Shown here: positions 1 to 10,576 of the stretch, one piece after another | Layout of the letters: each line of letters starts with the position of its first letter | Position numbering within the stretch: position 1 is the first letter of the stretch | Source: Laccaria trichodermophora | Taxonomy: Eukaryota; Basidiomycota; Agaricomycetes; Agaricales; Hydnangiaceae | Assembly: GCA_018417955.1 (NCBI GenBank) | Contig: JACTVC010000001.1 | Coordinates: forward strand, 496,001 to 560,000 | DNA: 64,000 nt | Reading direction: 5' to 3' | The notes under the pieces: model-generated | Database searches by the model: none | What the model was told of the DNA's origin: nothing | What the model saw: the letters and a program-made list of their open reading frames with translations, nothing else | Made by a program: the position numbers and the translations under genes

Positions 1-166
1 CGGCCTCTCCAGACAGAGGATTGGAATCGGTACTTGAAGTTTCCTCGATTCTCCTGCCTGCTGCGAAAATGGCAGATAGGACTTCGGGGGGAAAGGTGCA
101 TATCGGTGACTCGTCATCTTGCAGAAGTTCTTTACTACCATGTTTCTTGTGCGCTCGTGAGGCCAT
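1..166 (-). CDS. F-box-like domain protein, N-terminal fragment (runs off left edge)
   Basis: The minus strand has an ATG at 166 and stays open to base 1, about 55 codons. The visible part has a basic, hydrophilic start followed by ICTFPPEVLSAIFAAG, which fits the first helix of the F-box-like domain common in Agaricomycetes (a leucine/proline-rich PxEVLxxIF core). Such proteins usually link substrates to SCF ubiquitin ligases, often with a variable C-terminal half, which would lie outside this window. The same strand continues with the Bli-3 and Tim17 genes upstream. The call rests on one short motif, so another protein with a similar helix cannot be excluded. Confidence 0.5.
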   Translation of the reverse strand, partial: MASRAHKKHGSKELLQDDESPICTFPPEVLSAIFAAGRRIEETSSTDSNPLSGEA

Positions 167-611
167 TCTTCGTTATCCTGGTGATACGTCTGTAATGTTT
201 GAACAATTGTATGGCACAAGGAACTAGGCCTCACTGGGATGATGTGGTTGTATTCCTGATCAGCAAGTTGATCTATAGGTTGATGATATGGGGTTGTCGA
301 TTAGCCTTACCTCACATCGGAAACCCTTTGCGGTATGAGTTACGGCAATCGCACCTCAAGGCTGTAACGGGCGCCTCCGAAGCAGACATATGCCGTGTGG
401 GTGACACATACAGACTAGTTCGACGCGGACCCAGCACCAAATTGGTGGTAACGACTCGGCCCAGACCTGCAAACAAAATCAGTTTTGTCTTTCGCATTTA
501 CTGGGCACTGCTGCTGGTTTTCAGATCATAAATCCCACCAATCTATACCAGAAACAACGTTCAAACTTATTTAGTACATGTATGCTGGTGCTTGACTAGT
601 ATAAGATCTGA
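167..611. other. Intergenic stretch, no supported gene
   Basis: Short open frames exist on both strands but none has a recognisable motif or a convincing splice pattern. It probably holds the promoter of the F-box-like gene and the 3' UTR of the Bli-3-like gene. Confidence 0.5.
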
Positions 612-1476
612 TCACTTGATGATTGATAGCTGGATCTAAGAAGACCGAATTGTGTCAGAAAACTGATAAGATACCAAAAGCTACAAAGGAAGCTACTCAC
701 CTCATCTTGCGAAATAGTCCGAAGCTCTCCAGGGCATGCTACCTTCCCCGTCCCAGCACCAATTTCGACATCCTGTGCCCTACCCTTCGTGGTGTACCAA
801 TATCTAATTTCATCAGGGACAACTTCGATCACAGATACTCGAGGGTCGTTTTCGTCGCCCCTGTGGATACCATCCCCAAGATCTCCAAACCAAGACGCAG
901 TCCTGCCGTTCAATCAGCAACCTCACGGGTAGGTAATGAAGGTCAACAAAAGCTAACGCTGGAGTCCAGTGCTTCTTGATTTCTTGCCGGTCTTGAATGA
1001 TTCTAGCCTTTCCAGAGAAGCTGTTGTGGCACTGAATAACATTGTAGTCACTGCAGCCGAAGGAGGACGTACGAAGCCCAGTTGGTCGTCTCTGGATTTA
1101 AAAAGCTGACATTCACATGGGCGTCATTTTGAATCTCCTCAAATTTGTGTGAGACATTGTTTGCAATGAAGAGCAACGAAAGATCCATTTCGCTTGAAGC
1201 TACGGACAACGTGAGTATCCTCAAGTTTTGGCTATGCGTGTCAGTTACGATGGACTGGGTTCATGGCCCTCGAATGAATGTGGCCATCAGTCCCGCGTGT
1301 AGTAAGCATTGCGGTATTCGTTGATTTGATTATTTTCTTGAGGTCTACGTATGGCAAAGTATTCAGTACGCATACAGACAACTCAGGAAATGAGCCGCAC
1401 CAATAATTTTCTCATCCAGCGTCTTTCTATTATCCTTTGCCTGAGTTGAATATGGATCAAGGCTTATGGAAGACAT
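612..1476 (-). CDS. Bli-3-like FMN-binding split-barrel protein (pyridoxamine-phosphate-oxidase-like)
   Basis: The gene reads on the minus strand from ATG 1476 to TGA 612-614 through about six exons with introns near 50 bp. Exon 1 is 1401-1476. Family landmarks appear in order: GHIHSRAMNP, FIANNVSHKFEEI, DAHVNVSFLNPETTNWAS, SGKARIIQDR, SWFGDLGDGIHRGD, DPRVSVIEVVPDEIRYW and CPGELRTIS. The short last exon ends in EIQLSIIK. This matches the fungal blue-light-inducible Bli-3 / general stress protein 26 family, a flavin split barrel whose substrate is poorly known. The protein is about 205 residues, normal for the family. The intron after HSRAMNP is assigned to a GTAACT donor, the least certain junction. 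It is probably a cytosolic FMN-dependent oxidoreductase. Confidence 0.8.
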
Positions 1477-1857
1477 GGTCGTTCAGTTGAAACGAGAGAC
1501 ATTGCAAAAGCAGTATTTATGCGATTCATGACGTCACCTCCAATTGAATCACGTGGTCTTTTGCCAGCATTGTGAGTATTGCTTTGGAAATTTTGATAGG
1601 ACCACACAAGGAGCCTTGAATGAAAACGAAAAGCAAAGGCGGAGTTGAGACGATGCAATGAATCCGTTTTGAATTGGCGTGGAATAAGCCATGTCTACAA
1701 GTTTGACAGCGAGTGGGTTCTTGGATCTACGCGAATATCACGGTGGTAGCCGCTGGAGTGGTAACGCCGCCCTCGAAAACCTTGACTCTATGTCATGAAA
1801 TGGGGTGATTAATAGAAGGGAGGAACATGGAGATATATAATATAAGTGTGTGCGTGT
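1477..1857. other. Intergenic stretch between Bli-3-like gene and Tim17
   Basis: No open frame here has family motifs. It should contain the Bli-3-like promoter and the Tim17 3' UTR. A short minus-strand open frame at 1464-1658 overlaps the Bli-3 start and looks like chance. Confidence 0.5.
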
Positions 1858-2575
1858 CTATTGCATTCCAGGAATAGATGATGAGTGTTCGGATTGTGGT
1901 GTCATGCCTGCTGGTACTGTAATGGAAAAAGTCATTGCCGCTCGTGCGAAAGGATAATAACAGGACTCACGCGGTGCCATCTGTGGCCGTTGACCTTCAC
2001 TAAACACTCTCGATACTAGCACACCAACACCCTCAAATACACCCAAAAGAATACCGCAAGCGATTGCAGAGCCCAAGGCCGATCTAGGACCACCTATTGA
2101 ATTGAAAAATCAGCCCAAATTCCACGACGGTTGAGTAAACAGTAAAGCTATTCACTCCGGAGGGCCAGACAGCCACCTGTCATAAAACCAGATATAATTG
2201 CATTCCATGCGTCCTCTTTTTGCCGCCAGCCTTTGACGGCGCAGTCAAATGTCGAGAACATACCACCCCATACACCAAAGTTTCCACCTGTGACGGGTGC
2301 GCGTGCTTTCATTGAGGAGATGGCACCAACGAAACGTTCTCCCTGAAGAAAAGTCAGACGGTCAGAATGACATGAAGATGAAAAAGATACGGACCCTTGG
2401 AGAATTTCTGGCACCTTTTATGCCATACCATATGCCACCACCAACTGCACCCATAGAGAAAGCACCGCCAAAATCGTTGAGGATGACCCACGGGCTGTGA
2501 TGGTAGTGAGATGTGTGTCAAACAGCGAGAACTGTGCACTTGCCAGGGGTCTCGTGTGTGATCAGCGTGCGACAT
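1858..2575 (-). CDS. TIM17: Tim17, core subunit of the TIM23 mitochondrial protein import channel
   Basis: The minus-strand ATG at 2573-2575 opens with [10 protein letters not shown], then [88 protein letters not shown] and EGQRPQMAP. These are near-diagnostic for Tim17, with the glycine-rich transmembrane segments and the conserved FDC and GGC cysteines. Tim17 sits in the inner mitochondrial membrane and forms the presequence translocation path with Tim23. At least four introns are present. The first (2495-2543) starts GCAAGT and ends AG, so it is a GC-AG intron, and no GT alternative keeps the conserved DPCPWVI reading. Another intron uses an unusual GTCCGT donor. The C-terminus after QMAP is a short lineage-specific tail. 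Confidence 0.95.
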
Positions 2576-2768
2576 GTCAGTGAAGTGTGAGGGGAGGGGA
2601 GATTATTTTGAACGGAATACAGATACTCAGCAGTGGGAGAATGAAACTTTTCCTTTGCCAAGCGGCACGTGGAGAGTACATCACGTGATGATGGACGCGA
2701 CATTAAATAGACGAGTTGAACTCGGTTCCAAGTTGAACTCGAGTTGGCTGGTTCTGCTTCAAATTATC
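2576..2768. promoter_or_regulatory. Shared divergent promoter region, Tim17 / zf-4CXXC_R1 gene
   Basis: The Tim17 ATG (2575, minus) and the proposed ATG of the plus-strand gene (2769) leave about 190 bp. The plus frame stays open upstream to another ATG at 2574 that overlaps the Tim17 start codon, so the start of the plus gene could lie further left. No clear TATA box stands out. Confidence 0.45.
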
Positions 2769-5227
2769 ATGACACCAGCGCGCGCCGTTGCTCAGCGTCT
2801 CAACAATGCCTTTGTTTCCGTTCCACCGTCTCCCATCAGCCTTGACCAATATCGTCCTCTCAAGGGAACCCAGCTTCACGCGTCGACCAAGCTGAAAGAA
2901 AACATCCCTCTACCGCCATTTTATGTCTCCATCCTGCAATCCTACCCATCTTCCTCATCACTCAAACGAAAGATGGATGATCGCGACCAACCACCCCACA
3001 CTGTCGCGTCTGCTACAAAGAAGGCTAAGCACACGGTGACTAGCTCCTCGACGGCCAAACAGACCCAACATGCCCCAGAGGAAGAGTATCCAAACGGTTT
3101 CATTTACTGTCACCAATGCAACAGGAAACGCGACCTCCAAGGTAAGTTTTTGTACCCCTCCTCTGCCATATATTCACCTTGTGCATAGTCAGTATTCAAT
3201 GTACCTCACTCAAGCCACGGGCGACTGCTGCAGGTGCGCAGGAAAGGCGCTGCCTTGTAAAATATTGCAAATCTTGCTTGATGAATCATTATGGGGAAAG
3301 TGTGGATAATATCAAAGCTCAGACTCGAAATGCCAGAACACAGTTTGGGCACGTTGTCGGTGAGGGATACATCTTCAAGCGAGTATCTCATTAGCGGCAT
3401 AGCATCTTCTCGCATTTATATCTGCTCTTGCACAGATGCCCTCGCTGCAGAGATATCTGTGATTGTTCCAAGTGCAAGAGAGCAAAGGGTCTCGAACCTT
3501 CGAGGTACGTTGATTGAACAAGCTATATCTGAAATCGTGCTCCCGACTCACCATCATGGGGAACTTAAGCAGCGTACTGCAGGGAGAAGCTGATAATCCG
3601 AAACGGGAAAAGAAGTCCAAACCCCAGGTTATCAAAGAAACTGCCGTCACGCCTGCTGTCAAAAAGGCTACTTTGGAGAAATCTAAGCCTAAAGCTCTCC
3701 CGACGCTCAAATGGACAGCAATTCTCGCGAACCTCAGTCAAGCGGAAGCAGAAGAGCGTATATGCATTCGCGAGTTCATTCAGAGGTTTGGCAGAATTAT
3801 GGACCCACCAATAGCCAAGGCTCACCTGGAGGAGCTGGAAGCGATCGCGGGACGGAAGAAGCTACGGGATGATAATGACGAGTTGGCGGGCTGGATCAGT
3901 GAGCCATGCCTGAAGGCAATCGTTCTGGGCCTCTTGGAGTGCCTTGCCAATGATCATGAAAACAATATCGCGAAAGTGAGTACTTTGGCTATGCTCACCA
4001 ACCTCAGAAAAACTTGAATGACTCTCAGATGATCAAAATACACGTTAAAGAATTGCGTTCCGCTGGTATGAATTTGAACAAAATATGGAAAATCCTCGCC
4101 GACATGCGTGAAACGATTGCAAACTCAACTTCAAATGAAGTATTGGGACGGCCGCAGGCTGTCTTGACGTTTCCTGACCCTCTTCCGCCACCTGCATCGG
4201 CCAACATACGCGCAACTCGTAGTATTGCCGGAACATCCACCACCTCTGTATGCCATACCGCGCAAATGATTCCTATCATCATCTCGCTCATCGACCTTGC
4301 GCTGGAAACCGCTGCAGTGCGCGAAGAAATGGACCAAGGGATCAAGGATAGTAAAGATGCTGCAAGGGATGCCAGGGAAGCGGCCAAGCGGGAGAATGAC
4401 CAGTGGGAGCAAGCTCGCAAGCCCGCGGAACATAACGTGATAAAGACGACCAATAAGGGAAAAGAGAAAGATGCTAAACAGACACAGGAGGTAAGTTTGC
4501 TAAGTAAATTGCCACTTGGCCCTATGGATAACGAAAGGACATACAGACTGCAGAGAAGAGAATGTTACACAAGGCTCGTCTATTGAACATTGACAACGCA
4601 CTGAAAATCGTGACGTCTGGATTTGCCCCACGGTTCTCGGCGTTGGGCGCAGACCATGAAGGTCGGATGTATTATGCTCTAAGACCTGGATATTCAGAAC
4701 GGGAGGCTGCACTCGAATACCTAGAGGCACTGTCCAGCGATAAGCCCACGAAGGTGAAGAGGAAAGCTCGCAACATTGGCGGCACAAACCGTGAGGAGCT
4801 AACAGAGTGGTCCTGGTTTATCGCTGTGTGGGGGAAGAAGCCCCAGGCAAGACCAGCCCGGACGGCAGGCGATGACAAAAGTTCCGATGGCGAAGGTGGG
4901 GAAAGCTGGTGGGCATTGGGGGAGTCCGAGGAGATCTTGAAGATTGCGGATTGGATTACTATCAAATGCGGCTTGGAGGATGAGGAGGACGTGACTGCAG
5001 CTCCATCATCATCCACACCAAAACTAAACAAACGCAAAATGGACGAACTCAAGCAGCTTGTGATAGATCTGAGAGAGTATGCAGGCCTTCTGGAGTGGAG
5101 GTCGCGAGAAACACTGCACAATGAGCTTCGCACTTTAGAAGACAAGGGATTGGAACAGCAACGGATTGATGCACAAGGAATACCCAGGGCCGCTCCCATT
5201 CCGACCTCGCGATTTTACGGGGCGTAG
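2769..5227 (+). CDS. zf-4CXXC_R1 zinc-finger nuclear protein with DDT/WHIM-like C-terminal region
   Basis: ATG 2769 begins a basic, Ser/Pro-rich stretch, then a cysteine-rich domain spread over exons: FIYCHQCNRKRDLQ, VSIQCTSLK, RRCLVKYCKSCLMNHYGES and CPRCRDICDCSKCKRAKG. This spacing fits the R1/CDCA7 zinc finger (zf-4CXXC_R1). The C-terminal half has TAILANLSQAEAEERICIRE and, later, LGADHEGRMYYALRPG, which resemble DDT and WHIM modules of chromatin-remodelling subunits. In between are an Ala/Lys/Glu-rich helical stretch and acidic tracts. The frame ends TAG 5225-5227. Intron 3379-3435 appears to be GC-AG (GCGAGT donor), because no GT donor keeps the CPRCRDIC frame. A role in chromatin or DNA-methylation-linked regulation is inferred from CDCA7-type relatives only. 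Confidence 0.75.
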
Positions 5228-5292
5228 CTCGCCGACAACTGGTTTGTTAACATACATTCACACTGATACTTGCAACCATTAGTACTTACATA

Positions 5293-5374
5293 TTTGACAT
5301 CGCTATTGCACATACCTTCGAAGTAACCCACGATTTGACATCGCTATTGCACATACCTCCCAAGTAACCCACGA
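5293..5374. repeat. 41-bp direct tandem duplication, two copies
   Basis: A unit starting TTTGACATCGCTATTGCACA is present twice in tandem (from 5293 and from 5334) with two base differences. It lies between the convergent 3' ends of the zinc-finger and Sws1 genes, probably in UTR sequence. Confidence 0.85.
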
Positions 5375-5382
5375 TTGCACCA

Positions 5383-5968
5383 CTATCCCCCAATGGATAA
5401 CTGTTTGTTGAAGAGTTCAATGAGAGAATCTGCTGTAACATAGCGTTCGATGCATCGGGATAATTTGACTGCAAGGCGGGTGGCCAGAACGTGTTTACAC
5501 TGTATAGCCAAGGTAGTACTGTCGTCAAACCAACGAACGCAGTAGAAAAAAAGTCAAACCATGAGATGAGTGCGACACAATAAGACTGCATAGGCGAAGG
5601 CAGGGCAAGAGCAAAAGTAGGGGACAGGGGCCGTCGTCAAGTCAAGCAGAACGTTGTAAGTTGTCGTGGACCCAAGAACTTCGTATTCCAACTGGCGCCA
5701 TGAAGTGACATACTTTATGACTGGTCTCCATGTGAGCCAGAAAGACAGGCCCGAGGACTTTCTAAGCCTTACTATTTTCGCGGTCAACGAGATCCAGTGC
5801 TGCGACCACAAGGGTTTCTGGGAAAATGGAGTTCAGTTTCGCTATAGACTGGTCAGACACTGGTATTTTCTTCAGGCTCAGGAACAGCACAAGCAAACGG
5901 GTGCACGTACGCGTATCAGTTTCGACGATGGACTCGATGATTGCGTCGGCGAGACATAGATCGGACAT
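5383..5968 (-). CDS. Sws1/ZSWIM7-like SWIM zinc-finger protein
   Basis: From ATG 5968 to TAG 5383-5385, three exons give about 157 residues. The middle exon reads IIKYVTSWRQLEYEVLGSTT and YFCSCPAFAYAVLL, and the last exon begins CKHVLATRLAVKLS. Together these form the C-x-C...C-x-H SWIM finger across a splice junction. Size, domain position and the CPAFAYAV...CKHVLA wording fit Sws1/ZSWIM7, the partner of Rad51 paralogues in Shu complexes that promote homologous recombination. A frame extension to 5989 would need a TTG start, so the internal ATG (MSDLCLAD) is preferred. The gene starts only 28 bp from the Trm11 start. Confidence 0.8.
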
Positions 5969-5996
5969 GACTGAGTCGGCGCCAAACAACCTTTTT
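5969..5996. promoter_or_regulatory. 28-bp gap between divergent Sws1-like and Trm11 start codons
   Basis: The start codons at 5968 (minus) and 5997 (plus) leave 28 bp. Promoter elements and 5' UTRs of each gene must overlap the other gene's coding sequence, unless one start is misplaced. Confidence 0.6.
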
Positions 5997-7894
5997 ATGA
6001 TGCATTCATATCTTTTCCAATTTGCCCAAGTTCATCATGAATTTAGACTCCCAGAGCTCAGCTCCATTGCTGAGCTCCATGGCTTTTCGCTCTCGCTCCC
6101 ACCTCAACCAGAACATCGCGATCCTACGAGGCCATTCATGGTCATTGACTTAGAAGACGAAGAACATGCAAGAATTTTAGCTCGTAGATGTATCTTAATC
6201 AAGTACGTTGTGGCGCACGCCTCTGCACAGATATCAATATCGATTGGGTATTTATTGAGAAAACAGATCCGTCTTTGTATTCTACGGACAAGGGTTTAAT
6301 TACGACGAACTTCATGCTGCGAATCGAACACACCAAGGCGACTGGTCGCGCTTCACCCATGACACCTCTTTTCGCTTTCTTGTAACAGCCTACAACCATA
6401 AGATCCCCCAGACAAGACAAAGGGAGGTTATTGAAAGTTTCTCTTACATGGGATTTCTCGGAAAGATCGACCTGAAGAACCCAGATATAATTTTAACTTG
6501 TTTTGAAGAATGTGCGCTGCACCTCTTATCAGCTATTACCGGCCTGTCTCACGAATTTCAGACGTTGACTGTCGTGGGACTACTCGAGAAAAGCACGAAG
6601 GAGATGGCCACTTTCGAGAGGTGTTTTTTGGCAGGCTGGTATGTCTGCTCACCATTGTTTCCGTTGAGTTTAATCGGTCACAGTTGGAAGAAGGTTCCGC
6701 TCGTCTTTTGATTGCTAAATTTGACGTCAAGAAGAGGAACTACTACGGAAATACGAGTATGGAGTCCGAAATATCACTGTTAATGGCCAATCAAACTCTG
6801 GTATGTTTGACATAATTGAAAATGTCATATCTTCCAAGCACTTTTGCTCTCGTAGGCCGCGCCCGGAAAACTATTGTACGACCCCTTTATGGGAACGGGC
6901 AGTATGGCGTACGTGAGTGACCGATTGAGCATCCAAAGCTGTCGGTCTGACACACGGTGTAGCCCACGGCACATTTTGGGGCCATGGTATTTGGCTCGGA
7001 TATTGATGGCCGTCAAATGAGAGGAAAGGGTGAGCTATTGCTATTGCTCCAAGCCCCAATTTGCCAATTCTTTGGTCAGAAAAAATTCCAGGTGTGATAC
7101 GCGCAGCTACGCAGTACGGCGTTGCCTCGCGAATCCTTGGCCTTTCGACTTTCGACGTCACTCGGAATCCATGGAGGTGTGGGGAACTATTCGATGCAAT
7201 TGTCACCGATCCTCCTTGTAGGCGACCGTTCAAATTATTTCAAACATCCACGCTCTAACCGCATTGGCTTATCAGACGGAGTTCGAGCTGGTGCAAAACG
7301 CCTAGGGCGAAAAAAGGAACTTATCCCTACCCAACGAGACCTGTGCATGCAGTACAGCCTGTCTGGTCGTCCGTCAGTCCCATTCCTTTTCGGCGTCTAC
7401 TAATGCAGACACACCCCGCTTTCAAACTATAGAGACGATCAGCCCTATATCCCTCCTACCAGACCTTACGAACTTTCCCATCTGGCAGCTGACCTGGTCA
7501 TCCTCGCCCGACACCTCTTGAGACCTGGGGGCCGACTGGTTTTCTTCCTCCCGACAGTCACAGAGGAATACGAGGAAGTTGATGTTTCTACGATGGTCTG
7601 CGAGGGAATGGATGTCATCGCCAACTCTTTGCAAGACTTCGGTTCATGGGGTCGCAGGGCGAGCAGATTTTCCTTTCTGCACCCTTTGGTTTTGGAGAAT
7701 TAATTTTTTTTGAATAGTTGGTAACAATCAAGAAAACTACGTCTCAAATATATCCCCGCCCGACGTTCGATACCATTTCAAAGAGTGGTACGGAACATGT
7801 TCCTGCGCACAGGGACTTCCGAGAGAAGTACTTCCAGGGATTCAAGCCGCAGAAAGACGAATCACTTGAGACCTCTGCAACTACTTCAGTCTGA
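5997..7894 (+). CDS. TRM11: Trm11, catalytic subunit of tRNA (guanine10-N2) methyltransferase
   Basis: ATG 5997 opens with MMHSYLFQFAQVHHEFRLPE, then ELHGFSLSLPPQ and EDEEHARILARRCILIK, the N-terminal NFLD/THUMP-like half of Trm11. The methyltransferase half is split among short exons: NYYGNTSMESEISLLMANQT, KLLYDPFMGTGSMAY (motif I), FGAMVFGSDIDGRQMRGKG, GVIRAATQYGVASRILGLST, FDVTRNPWRCGELFDAIVTD and DPPYGVRAGAKRLGRKK. The DPPY catalytic motif is rebuilt across an intron near 7217-7275. A later exon has HLLRPGGRLVFFLPTVTEEY, and the last exon ends TGA 7892-7894. With Trm112, the enzyme makes m2G10 in tRNA. About eight introns are inferred, all conserving the family reading. Confidence 0.9.
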
Positions 7895-8151
7895 ATGGCA
7901 TTATGTGAAGGGATTGTGAACGACGGAGAGTAAGGAAGAAAGTTAGAACAGTGGCAATAAGATTTGAGGTGGGTATAGAGTTTCGTTAATTACATATACA
8001 TATGAGTGACCTTGTGTGGGCGCGTTTCGTGGTGATACATACATGATGGTCAATCCCAAAGCAAGTCAAAACACCACAATCGACGGTAGTCATCACCTAC
8101 CGCCTTCGAACATCCCATGGAAAAAAATAAAAAATGGTTTTGAGCCCGACT

Positions 8152-10270
8152 TCATGCTGCTTGCGCTGATAGAGCCTCTTGCAATTTCAGTTCATCTAAT
8201 TGCTTCCGTTTTTGTACGCCTCGGATGAGTAAGACCGTGGATGCAGCGACGATGACGAAGACACCGTTGAAGACGAGTGCACGGTACATGTTTAGCGGTG
8301 GGGATGCGTTTGGGCCTGCACGAAGAGCGCCTTGAGCTATAGAATGAAATGGCGTCAGTGGTAGTTACAGGTACGAGGTTGAGAGCAAGCGGACAAAGGA
8401 CGAAGACAACACCAAATAAATTTCCCCTGTTTCGTTGCGTCAACATTGAAATAGGAACCATAAAAACCCAGACATACGTGAACCATAGAATGGCCGAGCT
8501 TCCATCGGCATTTCTAGTTAACTCACAGGCTAACTCAAGGCTAACAGGGAGCATGGTTACAGAGGAGACCCCAATGAGAGTCATGATGGCAAACAAGCCT
8601 CCGATGTTATGCGGTTTCACTGAGAAAAAAATATTGTTAGGACACCTCACAGAAGAATGTTGCATACCGGCCCAAATGAGTGCTAGCCAGCCCACTCCAA
8701 CGATGGGGACAAGAACTTTGCTGGTGACAGCCAAGTGATAGGTGAACACGCGGTCGAATAGCGGGGCAGTGACGATGGCGCTGACTATTCCTGTCAAGAG
8801 CATGCAGGCTCCCAGAAATCCACTTTCGTCGGCCGAGTAGCCCATGGGTTGCTATCAAGCAAGACCTGTTAATTTTTGTGGGAATTTGAAACAAAGTGAG
8901 CTTCACAAGAATTTGTGCTGACAGGATGGCAAATGTATTCGACCTGTTGAATGTTATAAAAAAATACACCCGTCTGGGAGTAATAAGAAAGGACTGACGC
9001 TGCAACGAGCGCTCCAAAGATAATCACAACAATACAGAAGTCAAAACGTTCTTGTTTTGACATTTGCGCCTTTCGATCGGTCGGCAGGCCAAGAATGGCC
9101 CGCACTAGTGATATAAGCGAGGGCGAATCCTTAGAGCCAGCATACGCTGCCACAAGTGTGGTGTAAGATCTAGACGAAAGATTTTTGACAAATGGCTAGG
9201 TGAACGTACTGGGAGGTGTTGGTGGGGCCTTCCCAACCAGCAATGCGAATGGTGTTGCAGCGGTAGACAAAATTCCAAGAACCAAAATCTGTCAAAAATT
9301 TGTCAGAAGTAGAAAACAAAAAAAGCGAAATGACGATGCACTGATTGTCTTGTATCTCCTACAAGAGGACTTATCAGTTGTCCTACTGCACCACCTACGG
9401 GGTTGGCTGACGTTACAGGTCAGATAACAACATCTGTGTCGTCTACTGCAGCAATACTTACCAATTGCGAGGATCATAGTGGCCGTTGTTCGTCCTTTCA
9501 AGCCAAACCATGTTTCAGAATATTTTGGACCAAGAACCTGATACACGGGCTGGGCGATCGAGGCAAAAAGCTGGGGGAGAACATCAATGGGAATTTCAAA
9601 ATCATAAAATGGGCATGACGAACTTGGCCAACCATGAGAAGGGCGTATGCACTCTTGGGAGAGAGAGATTTCGAAGTTCCTGCGTATCTTATCCAAGCCG
9701 ACAGAATCATAGCTACGGCTCCAATGTCGCACTGGAAGTCCTTAGTATAAACAATTGAGATAAGAAGGGAGAAATAAACCTACACATCTACGAATTCCAT
9801 ATCTCTGGACGATGTGGGGGATTACCAGTGCGACGGGCAAGTAAATGAGGGCCACGATATTCCCTAGCCAATTAACTTGGTCAAGGGTGATATGAAATTC
9901 CTTGGCCACTTGACGGAAAGGTGATGAGTCACGGCATAGATATTTAAGCTAGCAGACTCACTGTTGTTGGAGATGGGGCCAAACCACGGCCACGACATCG
10001 CAGAAATGATGTTTAAGACAACCTGCGTTCCCGTTAGCTGACCAGATGAGGCATAGTTCTCGACTTCACCAGCCCAACGACCCCGAAAAAACGACGACGG
10101 TAAAGGCGGTACACTGGTTGACTTTGAGTGACCGCGTTTTTGCTGCTGCCGCCATTGTCTGTGGCGTCATGATGCAGAGTGGGTTCAGCTTGGACTTGAT
10201 CGAGGAGGGAAAGAACAGAGGAAATTTGCTGCTTCTTGTCGTCGACTGACGTGACGTTCTCCGGATCCAT
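8152..10270 (-). CDS. MFS transporter of the FLVCR/DIRC2-like family
   Basis: ATG 10268-10270 starts a hydrophilic N-terminus of about 60 residues, then LYRRRFFGVVGLV and many hydrophobic segments: SWPWFGPISNN, LDQVNWLGNIVALIYLPVAL, SAWIRYAGTSKSLSPKS, FASIAQPVYQVLGPKYSETW, ANPVGGAVGQLISPLVGD, LGILSTAATPFALLVG, GYSADESGFLGACMLLTGI and APLFDRVFTYHLAVTSK. These fit the fungal FLVCR-like branch (relatives move haem, choline or metabolites). The last exon reads LNMYRALVFNGVFVIVAAST and a basic tail, ending TGA 8152-8154. About eight short introns are needed. Twelve membrane helices are expected. The substrate cannot be read from the sequence. Confidence 0.85.
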
Positions 10271-10576
10271 TACCGTTGGTCAGAACTTGTAGGGTGGTTT
10301 TGAAACAGGGTGGAAATTGGGTGATGCAAAGCATGTGCGAAGGCGTGAGTAATAGTTATATAGACAGTTGCTCCGTTCTGATCTGTAGTAAATGAAACGA
10401 GCGCAACTCCTTTCCTCGTACTCAAATCCCACATAAAAATTATCGATTTTGTGGGAGATGGCTTATGAGAAGAGCGTCAACCAAGCGTCAACCAAAGTCT
10501 AAAGTTCCTGTCGCTGGCGTTATGCACATGGACACGTGCACAAGTATTCGGCAACTCTCTTCCTTTCACCGTCCAT
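10271..10576. promoter_or_regulatory. Divergent promoter region, transporter / WBP4-like gene
   Basis: About 306 bp separate two divergent start codons. No recognisable motif was identified beyond a short repeat, GTCAACCAA, near 10,478-10,496. Confidence 0.4.
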
